This document shows, piece by piece, positions 1-10,207 of a DNA stretch of 64,000 nucleotides (position 1 is its first letter; the number at the start of each line of letters is the position of its first letter). The position numbers and the translations under genes were made by a program. The DNA lies in the NCBI RefSeq assembly GCF_018107685.1, contig NZ_CP064834.1, positions 744,001 through 808,000 of the forward strand, read 5' to 3'. The DNA is from Coxiella endosymbiont of Amblyomma nuttalli. GTDB lineage: Bacteria; Pseudomonadota; Gammaproteobacteria; Coxiellales; Coxiellaceae. Under the pieces are notes generated by a model. It was not told the DNA's origin. It worked only from the letters and a program-made list of their open reading frames with translations, and ran no database searches.

Positions 1-1
1 C

Positions 2-1540
2 ATTCCCATTATTGTTTTATCCCAACTTAATCGAAGTCTCGAAACACGAACTGACAAACGTCCCGTTATGTCGGATTTACGTGAATGCGTGAGCGGAAAT
101 ACATTAGTTTGTTTAGCGAATGGCCAGCGAATGCCGATACGAGATCTTGTTGGTCAAAGTCCTGAAGTTATCGCGATAGATGATAAGGGTAATTTGGTTT
201 CTGCACAAAGCGAAATTGTGTGGAAGGTAGGAAAACGTCCGATTTATGAAATTAAATTGTCCAGTGGCCGTTGTATCAAAGGAACAAACAAACATCAACT
301 TCTAACATTTAAAAATTGGAAATGTGTACAAGATTTTAGGATAGGGGATTACCTTGCAATTGTTAATCGTTTGCCGGAACCAGAAAAGGGAGAGGAATGG
401 TCAGATAATAAAATTATTCTGCTAGGTCATATGATTGGAGATGGGTATTATATCCAACATCAGCCTCTTCAATATACATCTATGTATCAGGATAATCTTG
501 AAATAGTAGAAAAAATAGTGATACAAGAATTTGGCAATACAATCAAGCGATATAGTTACGCTAATAACCAGTATAAACTTATTATCAGTGATAATAATAA
601 TCGATTTCATCTAAGTAGTATAAATAAATGGTTGCGGGAATTAGGGATTTTTAATCAACGCTCTTACGAAAAACACATTCCTCACAGGGTTTTTTCTCTA
701 AAAAATCGTCAGATTGCACTTTTATTAAAGCACTTGTGGGCAACACATGGTACTATTAACGCTTGTATAGGAAAGAACAGAACAGGAATCATTTATTATA
801 GCACTAGTAGTAATAAATTAGCTTTTGATGTTGCAGCGTTATTGTTGCGATTTGGTATCGTGTCACGCATTACGACAGTACAAAAGAAAAATTGTCATCC
901 TATTTTTACGGTAATAATTATAGGCACAGAAGGTTTGCAAAAATTTCTGCGGGAAATAGGTTTTTTTAGTTATCGACAACTACAAGTGGAAAAAAAAATG
1001 GAGCTTTTATTGGAAGTACTAGAAGTGCTCCTTGTTATTGCAAGCCAGAAAAGAATGCCAAATCGCCGTATGGTTGCATTGAGGAGGGAATCGTGCGATG
1101 GTTCTTTTCAGCCGCTTCAATTTTTTTCATCGCAAACTATTACGACGGAATATGCAGTTTTATTAGAGAATGACCCCTTATTGCAGCATTATCAAAACGA
1201 TTTGCTTTGGGACCAAATCGTCTCTATAGAAAGTAAGGGAGTAGAAGAAGTATATGATTTAACTGTGCCTAGGTATGCATCTTGGCTTGCAGATGGATTA
1301 GTTTCTCATAACTCAGGTGCTATTGAGCAGGATGCAGATTTGATTGCTTTTATTTACCGGGACGAAGTTTATTGTAATGATTCCCTAGATAAAGGGAAGG
1401 CAGAGATTATTGTTGCTAAACATCGGAATGGCCCGATTGGTAAAATCATATTAACATTTCGTGGACAATATACGCGGTTTGATAATTTTTCTCCCGAAAC
1501 AATTCCATCGCGAACATCATTTGGCGGGATAAGAGTGTGA
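2..1540 (+). CDS. dnaB: Replicative DNA helicase DnaB, 3' part, interrupted by an intein (partial at window edge)
   Basis: DnaB is the hexameric 5'-3' helicase that unwinds DNA at the replication fork. The reading frame is open from base 2, so the gene begins before the window; the first ATG at 68 is internal. Host-protein sequence before the intein includes [11 protein letters not shown] and ends SDLRE at base 85. It resumes at base 1313 with [20 protein letters not shown] and ends with the usual C-terminal block ([14 protein letters not shown], then the R-finger-side strand). Removing the insert joins SDLRE to [11 protein letters not shown], the canonical DnaB sequence, so the insert is a precise in-frame intein. 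The stop overlaps the alr GTG start by 4 bp, which suggests translational coupling. The active helicase depends on protein splicing. The gene identity is very secure. Confidence 0.95.
   Translation: MPIIVLSQLNRSLETRTDKRPVMSDLRECVSGNTLVCLANGQRMPIRDLVGQSPEVIAIDDKGNLVSAQSEIVWKVGKRPIYEIKLSSGRCIKGTNKHQLLTFKNWKCVQDFRIGDYLAIVNRLPEPEKGEEWSDNKIILLGHMIGDGYYIQHQPLQYTSMYQDNLEIVEKIVIQEFGNTIKRYSYANNQYKLIISDNNNRFHLSSINKWLRELGIFNQRSYEKHIPHRVFSLKNRQIALLLKHLWATHGTINACIGKNRTGIIYYSTSSNKLAFDVAALLLRFGIVSRITTVQKKNCHPIFTVIIIGTEGLQKFLREIGFFSYRQLQVEKKMELLLEVLEVLLVIASQKRMPNRRMVALRRESCDGSFQPLQFFSSQTITTEYAVLLENDPLLQHYQNDLLWDQIVSIESKGVEEVYDLTVPRYASWLADGLVSHNSGAIEQDADLIAFIYRDEVYCNDSLDKGKAEIIVAKHRNGPIGKIILTFRGQYTRFDNFSPETIPSRTSFGGIRV
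86..1312 (+). mobile_element. DnaB intein, 409 residues, with degenerate LAGLIDADG homing endonuclease
   Basis: An intein is a protein intron that excises itself and ligates the flanking host sequence. The splicing parts are all present: Cys1 (TGC at 86) opening block A ([14 protein letters not shown]), a block B with T-x-x-H ([10 protein letters not shown]), block F ([15 protein letters not shown]), and block G ending Ser-His-Asn at 1304-1312, with Ser as the first downstream host residue. The middle carries a LAGLIDADG (DOD) endonuclease domain. Its first motif, [11 protein letters not shown] (from base 419), keeps the acidic residue. The second, HLWATHGTI, has His (CAT at 746-748) where Asp (GAT) is expected, one base change away. 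The endonuclease is therefore probably inactive while splicing is preserved. The SDLRE/SGAIEQ junction is a known intein hot-spot region in DnaB, used also by the Synechocystis intein two residues away. Confidence 0.93.
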
Positions 1541-2628
1541 CTCGTGCGGTTGCTGCTATTAATCTAACAGCGTTAAAACATAATTTCTCGTGGATTAAAA
1601 AAGTAGCGTCGCACCAATATATTTGGGCAATGATAAAGAGTAGTGGTTATGGTCATGGACTGTTGCGGGTTGCGCAAGTACTATCGGAAGCAGATGCGTT
1701 TGGCGTCTCCTGTATAGAAGAAGCTATAGTATTACGTGAAGCGGGTATTAAAACACCTATCATAGTAATGGGGGGTTTTAGCAACGAAAAAGAGCTATTG
1801 AAATTTATTCGTCACCATTTAGTGGCCGTTATTCACCAGCCAGATCAAGTCCGTGTTTTAGAAAACTGTCATTTAACTTCGCCATTGTCTGTATGGTTAA
1901 AAATTGATAGCGGTATGCACAGACTGGGTTTTTCGGTAGAAGTGGTTGCTTCTATTTATCAAAGCCTTCAAAAATCTGTTTCTGTGCGAAAGCCAATTGG
2001 ATTGATGACACATTTAGCTGATGCTGATAATATTGATCGTGCTTTCACAGAATTTCAAATTAATCAATTTTTCACTATCACAAAAAAGATGAAAGGTCCT
2101 AAGAGTATTGTCAACTCAGCGGGATTACTTTCATATCCAAACGCTTTGGTTGATTGGGTGAGGCCTGGCATTCTGCTTTACGGAATTTCACCCTTCAATT
2201 CTGAGAGCGTCGTAGAAAGAAATTTGCGGCCAGTGATGACGTTATCAGCAACAATAGTGGCAATTAAACAATGTCGTAAGGATGATGTCGTAGGTTATGG
2301 ATGCATATGGCGTTGTCCTGAAACAATGCCAATTGGTATTGTAGGAATTGGTTATGGTGATGGTTATCCACGTCATGCGCCAAATGGAACACCTACCCTG
2401 TTAAATAATAAAGTGTGTCCTTTGATCGGTCGTGTTTCAATGGATATGATCGCAATTGATTTGCGTTCTCAACCTAATGTACAGATAGGAGATGAAGTTA
2501 TTTTATGGGGAAATGGATTACCTATAGAAAGAATTGCGCAAAAGGCACATACCATTAGTTATGAACTATTGTGTAATATCACCCATCGGGTGCATTTTAT
2601 TGAAGTAGAAGATGAATCCAATGATTGA
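1537..2628 (+). CDS. alr: Alanine racemase
   Basis: PLP enzyme that interconverts L- and D-alanine, supplying D-Ala for peptidoglycan. The protein is 363 residues, normal for Alr. The PLP lysine is K34 in [11 protein letters not shown]; the usual motif is KANAYGHG, so Lys and YGHG are kept while the residues between differ. The catalytic tyrosine lies in [11 protein letters not shown], and the C-terminal beta-domain has the standard [12 protein letters not shown]. The start is GTG at 1537 inside the dnaB stop (GTGA overlap), and the following gene overlaps its 3' end, so dnaB-alr-sdhE probably form one transcript. A retained alr suggests that the cell still makes peptidoglycan precursors even though the lytic transglycosylase mltG further along is dead. 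Confidence 0.95.
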   Translation: MTRAVAAINLTALKHNFSWIKKVASHQYIWAMIKSSGYGHGLLRVAQVLSEADAFGVSCIEEAIVLREAGIKTPIIVMGGFSNEKELLKFIRHHLVAVIHQPDQVRVLENCHLTSPLSVWLKIDSGMHRLGFSVEVVASIYQSLQKSVSVRKPIGLMTHLADADNIDRAFTEFQINQFFTITKKMKGPKSIVNSAGLLSYPNALVDWVRPGILLYGISPFNSESVVERNLRPVMTLSATIVAIKQCRKDDVVGYGCIWRCPETMPIGIVGIGYGDGYPRHAPNGTPTLLNNKVCPLIGRVSMDMIAIDLRSQPNVQIGDEVILWGNGLPIERIAQKAHTISYELLCNITHRVHFIEVEDESND

Positions 2629-2869
2629 TTCGGGAAAAATTCGCTGGAAATGTCGTCGTGGTATGGTGGAGCTAGATATTATCTTGGAAAATTTTTACGA
2701 GCACAATTTTCAAACATTGACTGAAGATGAGAAAAATTTGTTTGACAAGTTATTGGATGAATCAGACCTGTCATTATATGATTGGTTTTTTGGTCATGAT
2801 GTGCCTCATGATTGGCAGCTTAAAATTATCGTAGGAAAAATCTTACCTAAAAAAAAACTTTTGGAATGA
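2612..2869 (+). CDS. sdhE: FAD assembly factor SdhE (YgfY family)
   Basis: SdhE is a small cytoplasmic protein that promotes covalent FAD attachment to the flavoprotein subunit of succinate dehydrogenase. The product is 85 residues, like E. coli SdhE (88). It has the diagnostic RGxxE motif in RWKCRRGMVELDIIL, followed by the acidic helical FQTLTEDEKNLFDKLLDE and DLSLYDWFFGH, aligning with E. coli throughout. The ATG at 2612 overlaps alr by 17 bp and has GAAG close upstream; an in-frame ATG at 2621 is the alternative start. Both leave the RGxxE motif intact. No sdh genes lie in this window, so the partner enzyme must be encoded elsewhere. Confidence 0.9.
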   Translation: MNPMIDSGKIRWKCRRGMVELDIILENFYEHNFQTLTEDEKNLFDKLLDESDLSLYDWFFGHDVPHDWQLKIIVGKILPKKKLLE

Positions 2870-4203
2870 ACTAGCTTGTCGTGAGATTTACAAGCCAATT
2901 TAACTAATTATATAGGTGGCAGCGTTGATATAGTTTTTTTCTATGAGATCTCTAGAAATATCATTATTCATACTCATATGAAATTTCTACGATTTAGAGA
3001 TACTTAACTAACATACACAAAAACTTCATGACCCGAAAGCTCTTGCATGTTAACTTGAATTATTTCTATGCGGCAATCCGGATTTACCGCCCTACTGTAT
3101 AAGGTAATGGTATTAGCGCAGCGTTTTAGAGAATGAGTAGTCAATTATAGATACACAGAGGTACAAACAAGTCCATAGTTCCCATAGAGTTGTGATGCTA
3201 GAAACGATCAATGCCTTTAAAACAATAAAATAGGATGCACCTTAACTCATCATTTTCTTGATGCAAAATATGTCTGTCATGATCGTAGTAGAGGTACGAA
3301 TCGATATCATACCTATAACTATCATAAAATAAATATTGACATAACAGCGGATGATCTAAGTTTAGAATGACTATAATTATCTTCTTCTCGTTCTGAAAAA
3401 GATACATCACTTAAATATAAATCTAAACACAATTTGATTAGAACCTAATTGACTAGCAATGGTGTTGATCAATAAATTTTTAATTGAAGTAGTAAGTCTA
3501 AAAATACTAATGATCATGATATCATTTTGCACGACTTTACTACCGTTTCTCCAATAAAGCAGTTAATACCCCACACCACCATAGTGGAATGATATAAAGT
3601 GTAAAGCAAGAACATCTAGTCAGCGTATCTATTGATTTAAAAAATTTTCAACATCTCTCTTCTTTATAACTGACCATTTATTGACAATTATGTAATTATT
3701 TAGTCAATTGTAACACATTCTTTATCATTTCATTGATTATTTTTTGATTAAGATCTATCGTGGTGTCAATGAACATGCATCCTCATTTCAATCATTGTAT
3801 CAATTTGTATTGAGTTCACTTTGGAAAAGTGAACTGAATCTTGTGTATTAGTTAATTTTTACATTGAGATAGATTTGCTAACGAAGGTCAAGGAGGCCGT
3901 TTTGAGAAAGTCGGAGAGTAATTTACCGAAAAATAATGCAGTTGCTTCCCGTTTTGTTAATTATTTTAATATATCGTTCTAATTTCAATAATAGCTGAAA
4001 ATCTATTTTTACTACACTCTATATTAAGTGCTGATACTTCTTAAATTAATTTTTAGGATCTCCTATGTTGTTATTACTATTATGTTATTATAGAACTATC
4101 TGTGGCATCCACTCTATCTGAGTAATAGAAATTAATTATGATGTCATATTTAGCTTTGTTACACATGGACAATACTGAATAATAATACTATTTTATCAAG
4201 TAG
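2870..4203. other. Eroded intergenic region with two coding-like scraps
   Basis: There is no intact gene in 1.3 kb. On the minus strand a 47-codon frame opens with TTG at about 3146 and stops at 3004; it contains RIEIIQVNMQELSGHEVFVY, which reads like protein but matches no family I recognise. On the plus strand a perfect Shine-Dalgarno AAGGAGG near 3890-3897 precedes TTG and only 26 codons before a stop. Both look like remains of lost genes. I see no tRNA, insertion sequence or terminator. Confidence 0.5.
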
Positions 4204-5262
4204 ATGGCTGGAAATACGTTTGGAAAAATGTTTACAGTGACGACAGCTGGCGAAAGTCATGGATTAGCGTTAATGGCTATTGTAGATGGTTGTCCACCTG
4301 GGCTGATTTTGTCAGAATCAGATATTCAGCCTGATATGGATCGGCGTAAAACCGGTAAATCTCATTTTACTTCTCAACGATGTGAAACCGATCACGTAGA
4401 AATATTATCTGGTGTTTTTAGGGGAAAAACGACCGGTACGCCCATTGCTCTCTTGATTGAAAATACTGATCAACAACCATATGATTATTCAAAAATAAAA
4501 AATCTGTTTCGCCCAGGGCATGGGGATTATACATATGTTCAAAAATATGGAGTACGTGATTATCGAGGAGGTGGGCGAGCATCAGCGCGTGAAACGGCTA
4601 TGCGGGTAGCAGCAGGAGCGATTGCAAAAAAGTATTTGAGAGAAACAGTGAATGTTATCATTCAGGGATATACTGCAGCTGTAGGTTCTATTAAAGCAGA
4701 TAAAATCGATTTAGCGATTGTTGAACAAAATCCTTTTTTCTTTCCGGATCAAGAAAAAATTCCATTATTAGAGCGGTTAATTATAGAATTGTGTTGTGAA
4801 GGTGACTCTATTGGAGCTCGTGTTAATATTGTTGCAAAAGGTGTACCGGCAGGATTAGGTGAGCCTGTGTTTGATAAATTAGATGCTGATATCGCTTCAG
4901 CTATGATGGGGATTAATGCAGTTAAAGGCGTTGAAATTGGGGAGGGGTTTACAGCAGTGAATCAAAAAGGTTCAACTCATCGTGATGAAATTCGTCAGAA
5001 GGGTTTTTTATCTAACCGGTCTGGTGGTACATTGGCAGGAATTTCGTCTGGGCAGGATATTTTGGTGGGTCTAGCCTTTAAGCCATCTTCGAGTATTCGT
5101 GTACCTGGTAAGACACTTGATGTTAGTGGTAAGGAAGTAGAGGTGATTACAACCGGCCGCCATGACCCTTGTGTAGGTTTACGTGCTGTACCGGTTGCCG
5201 AGGCAATGCTTGCATTGGTTTTAATGGATCACTACTTGCGACATAAGGCACAGAATTTATGA
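4204..5262 (+). CDS. aroC: Chorismate synthase
   Basis: Last step of the shikimate pathway: converts 5-enolpyruvylshikimate-3-phosphate to chorismate, with reduced FMN as cofactor. The 352-residue protein has all three family signatures: [18 protein letters not shown] at the N terminus, the central RPGHGDYTY with [11 protein letters not shown], and [18 protein letters not shown] near the C terminus. The start ATG at 4204 gives the usual N terminus ([20 protein letters not shown]). asd follows after 34 bp on the same strand. Chorismate feeds folate as well as aromatic amino acids, which fits the folE and folC genes also kept in this window. Confidence 0.97.
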   Translation: MAGNTFGKMFTVTTAGESHGLALMAIVDGCPPGLILSESDIQPDMDRRKTGKSHFTSQRCETDHVEILSGVFRGKTTGTPIALLIENTDQQPYDYSKIKNLFRPGHGDYTYVQKYGVRDYRGGGRASARETAMRVAAGAIAKKYLRETVNVIIQGYTAAVGSIKADKIDLAIVEQNPFFFPDQEKIPLLERLIIELCCEGDSIGARVNIVAKGVPAGLGEPVFDKLDADIASAMMGINAVKGVEIGEGFTAVNQKGSTHRDEIRQKGFLSNRSGGTLAGISSGQDILVGLAFKPSSSIRVPGKTLDVSGKEVEVITTGRHDPCVGLRAVPVAEAMLALVLMDHYLRHKAQNL

Positions 5263-5296
5263 AAATTATCACTCAATTTTTTCTGTCACTCACCTT

Positions 5297-6346
5297 ATGA
5301 GGTATAAAACGACAGTGGGCTACGATGTAGCGGTAGTCGGAGCTACTGGAATAGTAGGAGAGATGATTTTACAGCTCTTATATGAGCGCCGATTTCCCAT
5401 AGGAAAGATTTATCCGCTAGCAAGTAAGCGCTCTGAAGGAAAAAGCGTTTTTTTTGGGAAGAAACGCAAAAAAGTAAGTAATCTCGCTAATTTTGATTTT
5501 TCTAAAGTAGAATTGGCTTTCTTTTCAGCAGGTGCGGAGCGATCAGCTGAGTATGCACTTCGTGCTGTCGAAGCTGGCTGTGTTATTGTTGATAATACCT
5601 CATATTTTCGACATGACCCGGATATTCCTCTAGTCGTACCAGAAGTTAACGGGCCTTCTTTAGGAGGTTACCGCAATCGCAATATCATCGCTAATCCTAA
5701 TTGTTCGACGATTCAAATGCTCGTTGCATTAAAGCCTATCTATGATGCGGTAGGAATTTTACGAATTAATGTAGCAACTTACCAGTCAGTTTCAGGAGCA
5801 GGCCGTCAAGCGATCAAAGAGTTAGCGAAACAAACAGCTCATTTTTTGAACGGACAACTTATGGAATCTTCAGTTTTCCCCTCTCAAATCGCATTTAATG
5901 CGGTTCCTCAAATTGATGTCTTTGAAGAAAATGGCTACAGTAAAGAAGAAATGAAAATGGTGTGGGAAACGCAAAAAATCCTAGATGATCCTAATATAGG
6001 AGTGAATCCTACAGCGGTGCGTATACCTGTTTTTTTTGGACATTCTGAAGCCGTGCATATCGAAACGCGCGATCCCATTAGTGTAGAAGAGGTGAAAGAG
6101 TGCTTGTCCCATGCACCTGGGGTAATCTTGATTGATGAAGATAACGCTTATCCGACAGTAATAAGTCATGCAGCAAATGCTGACGCTGTATTTGTAGGTC
6201 GCATCCGTCAGGATATCTCACATCCTAATGGATTAAATTTGTGGATTGTAGCAGATAATATTCGAAAGGGGGCTGCACTTAATGCTGTACAAATTGCAGA
6301 AATGCTTATCAGCAAAAATTTCTATGTGCATAGTATGTTCCACTAA
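5297..6346 (+). CDS. asd: Aspartate-semialdehyde dehydrogenase
   Basis: Reduces aspartyl phosphate to aspartate semialdehyde with NADPH, the branch point to lysine and diaminopimelate, threonine and methionine. The 349-residue protein starts with the Rossmann motif VAVVGATGIVGEMIL, has the active-site cysteine in NPNCSTIQ (about residue 137), and the substrate-binding histidine region GHSEAVHIE. It ends with the conserved LWIVADNIRKGAALNAVQI. No clear ribosome-binding site precedes the ATG; the 34-bp gap to aroC suggests co-transcription. The enzyme is needed for DAP in peptidoglycan, consistent with alr nearby. Confidence 0.95.
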   Translation: MRYKTTVGYDVAVVGATGIVGEMILQLLYERRFPIGKIYPLASKRSEGKSVFFGKKRKKVSNLANFDFSKVELAFFSAGAERSAEYALRAVEAGCVIVDNTSYFRHDPDIPLVVPEVNGPSLGGYRNRNIIANPNCSTIQMLVALKPIYDAVGILRINVATYQSVSGAGRQAIKELAKQTAHFLNGQLMESSVFPSQIAFNAVPQIDVFEENGYSKEEMKMVWETQKILDDPNIGVNPTAVRIPVFFGHSEAVHIETRDPISVEEVKECLSHAPGVILIDEDNAYPTVISHAANADAVFVGRIRQDISHPNGLNLWIVADNIRKGAALNAVQIAEMLISKNFYVHSMFH

Positions 6347-7741
6347 TTACTTAATTATATTTCTCTTTTACTTGATATTGGTGCATGCGTATGTGTGAAT
6401 AATGCATCATCAATATTTCCATTATCATTTACGTCAATCGTGTGGTTACCATCGTAAACAACAGATTTTTAGCAATCCTGGGCAAAATACCAAAGATCGT
6501 GCTTAAACTCGTGGAAGAAAGATAAATTTTAATAGGTTGAACGAGACTTAATTAAATAAACCATCCGGAGACAGAATTCATCGCGTTAGTATCGTGATAC
6601 TATCAAATTATGCGGGTTTATTATTTAGAAGAGAAGTTAAATATATTCTGTTTTATTGTTTATTGAGATATAGAAGGATCAATATTGAAATGCAATTTAT
6701 GACATGCAAAACATTTTTTGGGGGATGAAATTCTATTATTGTTGTAGACTAGTTGCGAATAGAAAAAGACAATATTAAGATACGTATGTTATAACCGTTA
6801 GGGTTCAGGATTATAGTAAACAGTAAATGGATAAATAATGGTACTCTCAAATAAGTGGTCTTGCTGCTCTTGATTATTCATGAGACTATTGTCTAAGAAG
6901 TCTGTCCAAGTAAATAGTTCATCCTTTGTGAGAAAAGAAGTGGAAGTTTCTGGCAAGTTAAAGTCTTTATACAATTATCGAGATATTATGTGTAAAACTT
7001 GTGAAGGTTTTGTAGTGTGTGGCAATGGAACAAGAAAATTTAAGACGCTATAATAAGCATTATCAAACGCAAAAGCGTGAAAATATACCTATTTTGATAG
7101 GATAGAAAGAATAGATGCGAACGCGTTTGGATTATGTAGTACCAATGCGATCTGGTTATGTTCAATTTTCGATTCTCATCTTAAAATCGAGGGCAATAAT
7201 TCGGTAGCTAATGTTTCTGCGTGAGAAATAGCTTACTAATAAAGCTCACTAACCTTTAATAGATGTTCTGGTAGCGACGATGATGTAAGCCTCTTTTTAG
7301 AATTGATGGAAGTCATTCTAAAAATGTTCGTTTGTATGAAGAATCATAATAGAGAATACGAACGTTATCGCATCGGAAAATAATAATTTCTTTTCAATAG
7401 AATGAAAACCATGAATATTGTTTATTGCATGATTAGTTGAAATAAAATCAAATTTATTTAGAGATATTTTTAAATATAGTTTCGTGTATGAGAACAGAAA
7501 GTCCCAATGAATACAATACATTGTTTATGTAACAACAAAGTTGTTGAAGGTATTAATCCTAAAATGAGAGGATTTCTATTAAAGAAGAAAATGAAATGCA
7601 TAAACAAAACTGTTAAAAAGCTTGTGGAGCAAAGAAAAAATTCATTCGTTGTGCTTTGAATGATCAGGAAAAGCTAAAAAAAAACTGGCTGTTCAAACTG
7701 GGCTTGATACATGAAGCACACCGAGGTTATTCTTTGCAACT
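6347..7741. other. Eroded intergenic region; possible tail of a lost gene coupled to coaBC
   Basis: 1.4 kb without an intact gene. Immediately before coaBC a frame of about 24 codons ends ...GLIHEAHRGYSLQLC with a TAA at 7744-7746 that overlaps the coaBC ATG (ATGCTAA). This stop/start overlap is typical of operon-coupled genes, so it may be the last piece of a decayed upstream gene that I cannot name. The rest is AT-rich DNA with scattered stops in all frames. Confidence 0.4.
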
Positions 7742-8917
7742 ATGCTAACCAATCAAAAATTTCTTATCGGTGTAACTGGTGCTATTGCTATTTATAAAAG
7801 TATAGAATTAATACGTCGACTGCGCGATGAGGGAGCTTTAGTTCGTGTGGTAATGACTGAATCAGCGAAAGCTTTTGTTACCCCATTGGCCTTTCAGACA
7901 GTTTCAGGACATTCAATAGCTAACGATTTGTTTGTTTCTGCAAGTACTTCAGGAATTACGCATATCGATTTGGCACGATGGTGTGATTTTATATTGATTG
8001 CACCTGCCAGTGCAGATTTCATTTCACGTTTGGCGTATGGGAGAGCTGATGATATGTTGACAACGCTTTGTTTAGCAGCGCAAGTACCAATTGCTGTAGC
8101 GCCATCAATGAATCAACAAATGTGGCTTAATAAAATCATGCAAGTGAATATTAATCGATTGCGTGAATATGGCATTTGTGTTTTTGGCCCAACCATTGGT
8201 ATGCAGGTATGCGGAGAATACGGACCTGGTCGACTATTGGAACCTGAAGAATTAATTAATCAATTAAAAATTATTTACATGGAAAAAATTTTATTGGGGA
8301 AACGTATATTAATTACTGCAGGACCTACCCAAGAAGCAATTGATCCCGTGCGTTATTTAACAAATCATAGTTCTGGAAAAATGGGTTATGCTTTAGCTGA
8401 AGCAGCTGTTGCGATGGGAGCAGAAGTTACATTAATCAGTGGACCAACTCAATTAGTTACGTCTCATAAAATTAATTGCATAAATGTTACATCAACAATG
8501 CAAATGTTCGATGCAGTTATGCAGCGTGTCACTAATTGTGATGTTTTTATTGGTGCGGCGGCAGTGAGTGATTATCGTGCTAAAAAGCAAGCTTTTCAAA
8601 AAATAAAAAAATCAGACAAGAATATAACATTAGATTTAGTACGTAATCCCGATATCATTTCGTCAGTGGGGAAGCTATCTAATAAGCCTTTCATTGTTGG
8701 ATTTGCTTTAGAAACCGATAATAATCTTATAAGTGCGAAAACTAAATTGCGCAAAAAAAATATGGATATGATTGTAGTTAATAGTGAAAGTGCGTTAAAT
8801 AGCGATCAAAATGTGGTAACAGTTATCGATCGTTTAAAACAAATGAAAAATTTTTCAGCGTCGAAAACATATATTGCGATTGAACTGATGAAATTCTTAA
8901 GTCAACAGCTGTCTTAA
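7742..8917 (+). CDS. coaBC: Bifunctional phosphopantothenoylcysteine decarboxylase / phosphopantothenate-cysteine ligase
   Basis: Two consecutive steps of coenzyme A synthesis: CoaB joins cysteine to 4'-phosphopantothenate using CTP, and the FMN-dependent CoaC decarboxylates the product. Residues 1-180 are the CoaC flavoprotein domain with catalytic H74 (GITHIDLARW), N124 in PSMNQQMW and C157 in GMQVCGEYGPGR, corresponding to H75, N125 and C158 of E. coli. Residues 185-391 are the CoaB domain, starting LLGKRILITAGPTQE, with NHSSGKMGYALAEAA and the lysine-rich KKNMDMIVVN. Both halves look functional. CoA synthesis is a B-vitamin-related pathway commonly retained by blood-feeder symbionts. It stands alone between two eroded regions. 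Confidence 0.96.
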   Translation: MLTNQKFLIGVTGAIAIYKSIELIRRLRDEGALVRVVMTESAKAFVTPLAFQTVSGHSIANDLFVSASTSGITHIDLARWCDFILIAPASADFISRLAYGRADDMLTTLCLAAQVPIAVAPSMNQQMWLNKIMQVNINRLREYGICVFGPTIGMQVCGEYGPGRLLEPEELINQLKIIYMEKILLGKRILITAGPTQEAIDPVRYLTNHSSGKMGYALAEAAVAMGAEVTLISGPTQLVTSHKINCINVTSTMQMFDAVMQRVTNCDVFIGAAAVSDYRAKKQAFQKIKKSDKNITLDLVRNPDIISSVGKLSNKPFIVGFALETDNNLISAKTKLRKKNMDMIVVNSESALNSDQNVVTVIDRLKQMKNFSASKTYIAIELMKFLSQQLS

Positions 8918-10207
8918 AAGAAATTCCGTGCTTCACATATTTATAATGATGAAGAAAGGTAAGATAATAAATCTTGAACATTTCTAATGTAATCGAGAAT
9001 AATTAATAACGTGTATTTTATAATCACATCACGATTGTTTGGTAGGAGATATATCTCGCTTGAATAAATATAAACAATACAAAGATTGGAAACAGGTGTA
9101 TTGTGAATGATGCTAAAATGAAGAAAAATGGGAGTGTGTATCGGCATACCATCAATCACGTAAAGTAGAGGTTATATATGTTATTTCATTGAGAAAACAT
9201 AACTTGATGAGCTAAAAGGGAAAAAGTAATTTTTATTCTTTTCGTATAAAGTTATATAAACATATATAGTCGATGTTTTTTCTTAAGGTGGAGTAAGCCC
9301 AGTATCACATTATAAGTAATTAGGCCATTCAAGATTTTGAAGATAATGAAGACAATAATGTGAATAGAATTTTGAGTTGCTTTGTGTAATACGAAATTTT
9401 AGCTCCGACTGAGAAAATAATGAGTTAAAATGGCTGTTATGTTTTGAGGTTTGTTATATTGAGGTAATATTTAGTGACATGACCACGCATATAACGAAGA
9501 TTGGAATATTCAAGCTGTGAAACACGTTTGCTTTACACAATATGTTATACCTCAATTCAGTAGTAAACTTAGATCCTAAGGCGAGTGGTAAAATTTGGTA
9601 TGTAACAAGATTCTTGGTGAAACGATGATATTTTGTGGTTGTATTGTGTAGTGTTAATAACTACTGTAGCTGCTGTAGTAAGAAAGCAAAAGGTATAGTG
9701 CTCTGGTATAATTCATTCAAGAAGTGGACAGTTAAAAATCCGCCGTTACCTCTTTTTGCAACCTGACTTCCGAATGAATTGCCCACTATGAAAATAGGTC
9801 ACAAAGCTCCGTTTTGGTGCAATCTTTTTTAAAACAATAAGTTACTGTCAAGCGATCAAAACAATAATCACGTTTTTATTGTGAAGTAATGTTCTACTTG
9901 AACTATAATTTTGTCGCTACTTTGTAAATAAAGTCGATACAATTAAACAAGAATAATCTGTTGTACTTTCAACAGAAAATTGGTTTTAGTATCAATATCT
10001 GTGAGACTACTTACTATTTCTCATTCTCTTGTGATATACGATGGGTTATACAGGTTACAAAATACTCTTGATGAGAATATTGTAATTTTTTTTGTTAGTA
10101 TAGATAGTTAATTGCGTTACAATGAAACAGGATCATCTTGCGAAATTAGACGAGAAGGCGAAAGAGAAAGGTAGATTGTTACAAAAACTGTTGTTAAGCA
10201 TTAGCGA
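8918..10207. other. Eroded intergenic region
   Basis: 1.3 kb with no intact gene. Just before truA a lysine-rich frame (HLAKLDEKAKEKGRLLQKLL, about 10130-10200) runs into the truA start region and may be the tail of a lost upstream gene. Around 9715-9790 a short frame reads SGQLKIRRYLFLQ, which weakly recalls IS110-type transposases but is too short to call. Nothing else is recognisable. Confidence 0.4.

Noticed and set aside
9715-9850. Possible IS110/IS1111-type transposase fragment (SGQLKIRRYLFLQ)
   Set aside because: Only about a dozen residues resemble the family, with stops on both sides and no inverted repeats. IS1111 is common in C. burnetii, which makes the idea tempting but not supported.
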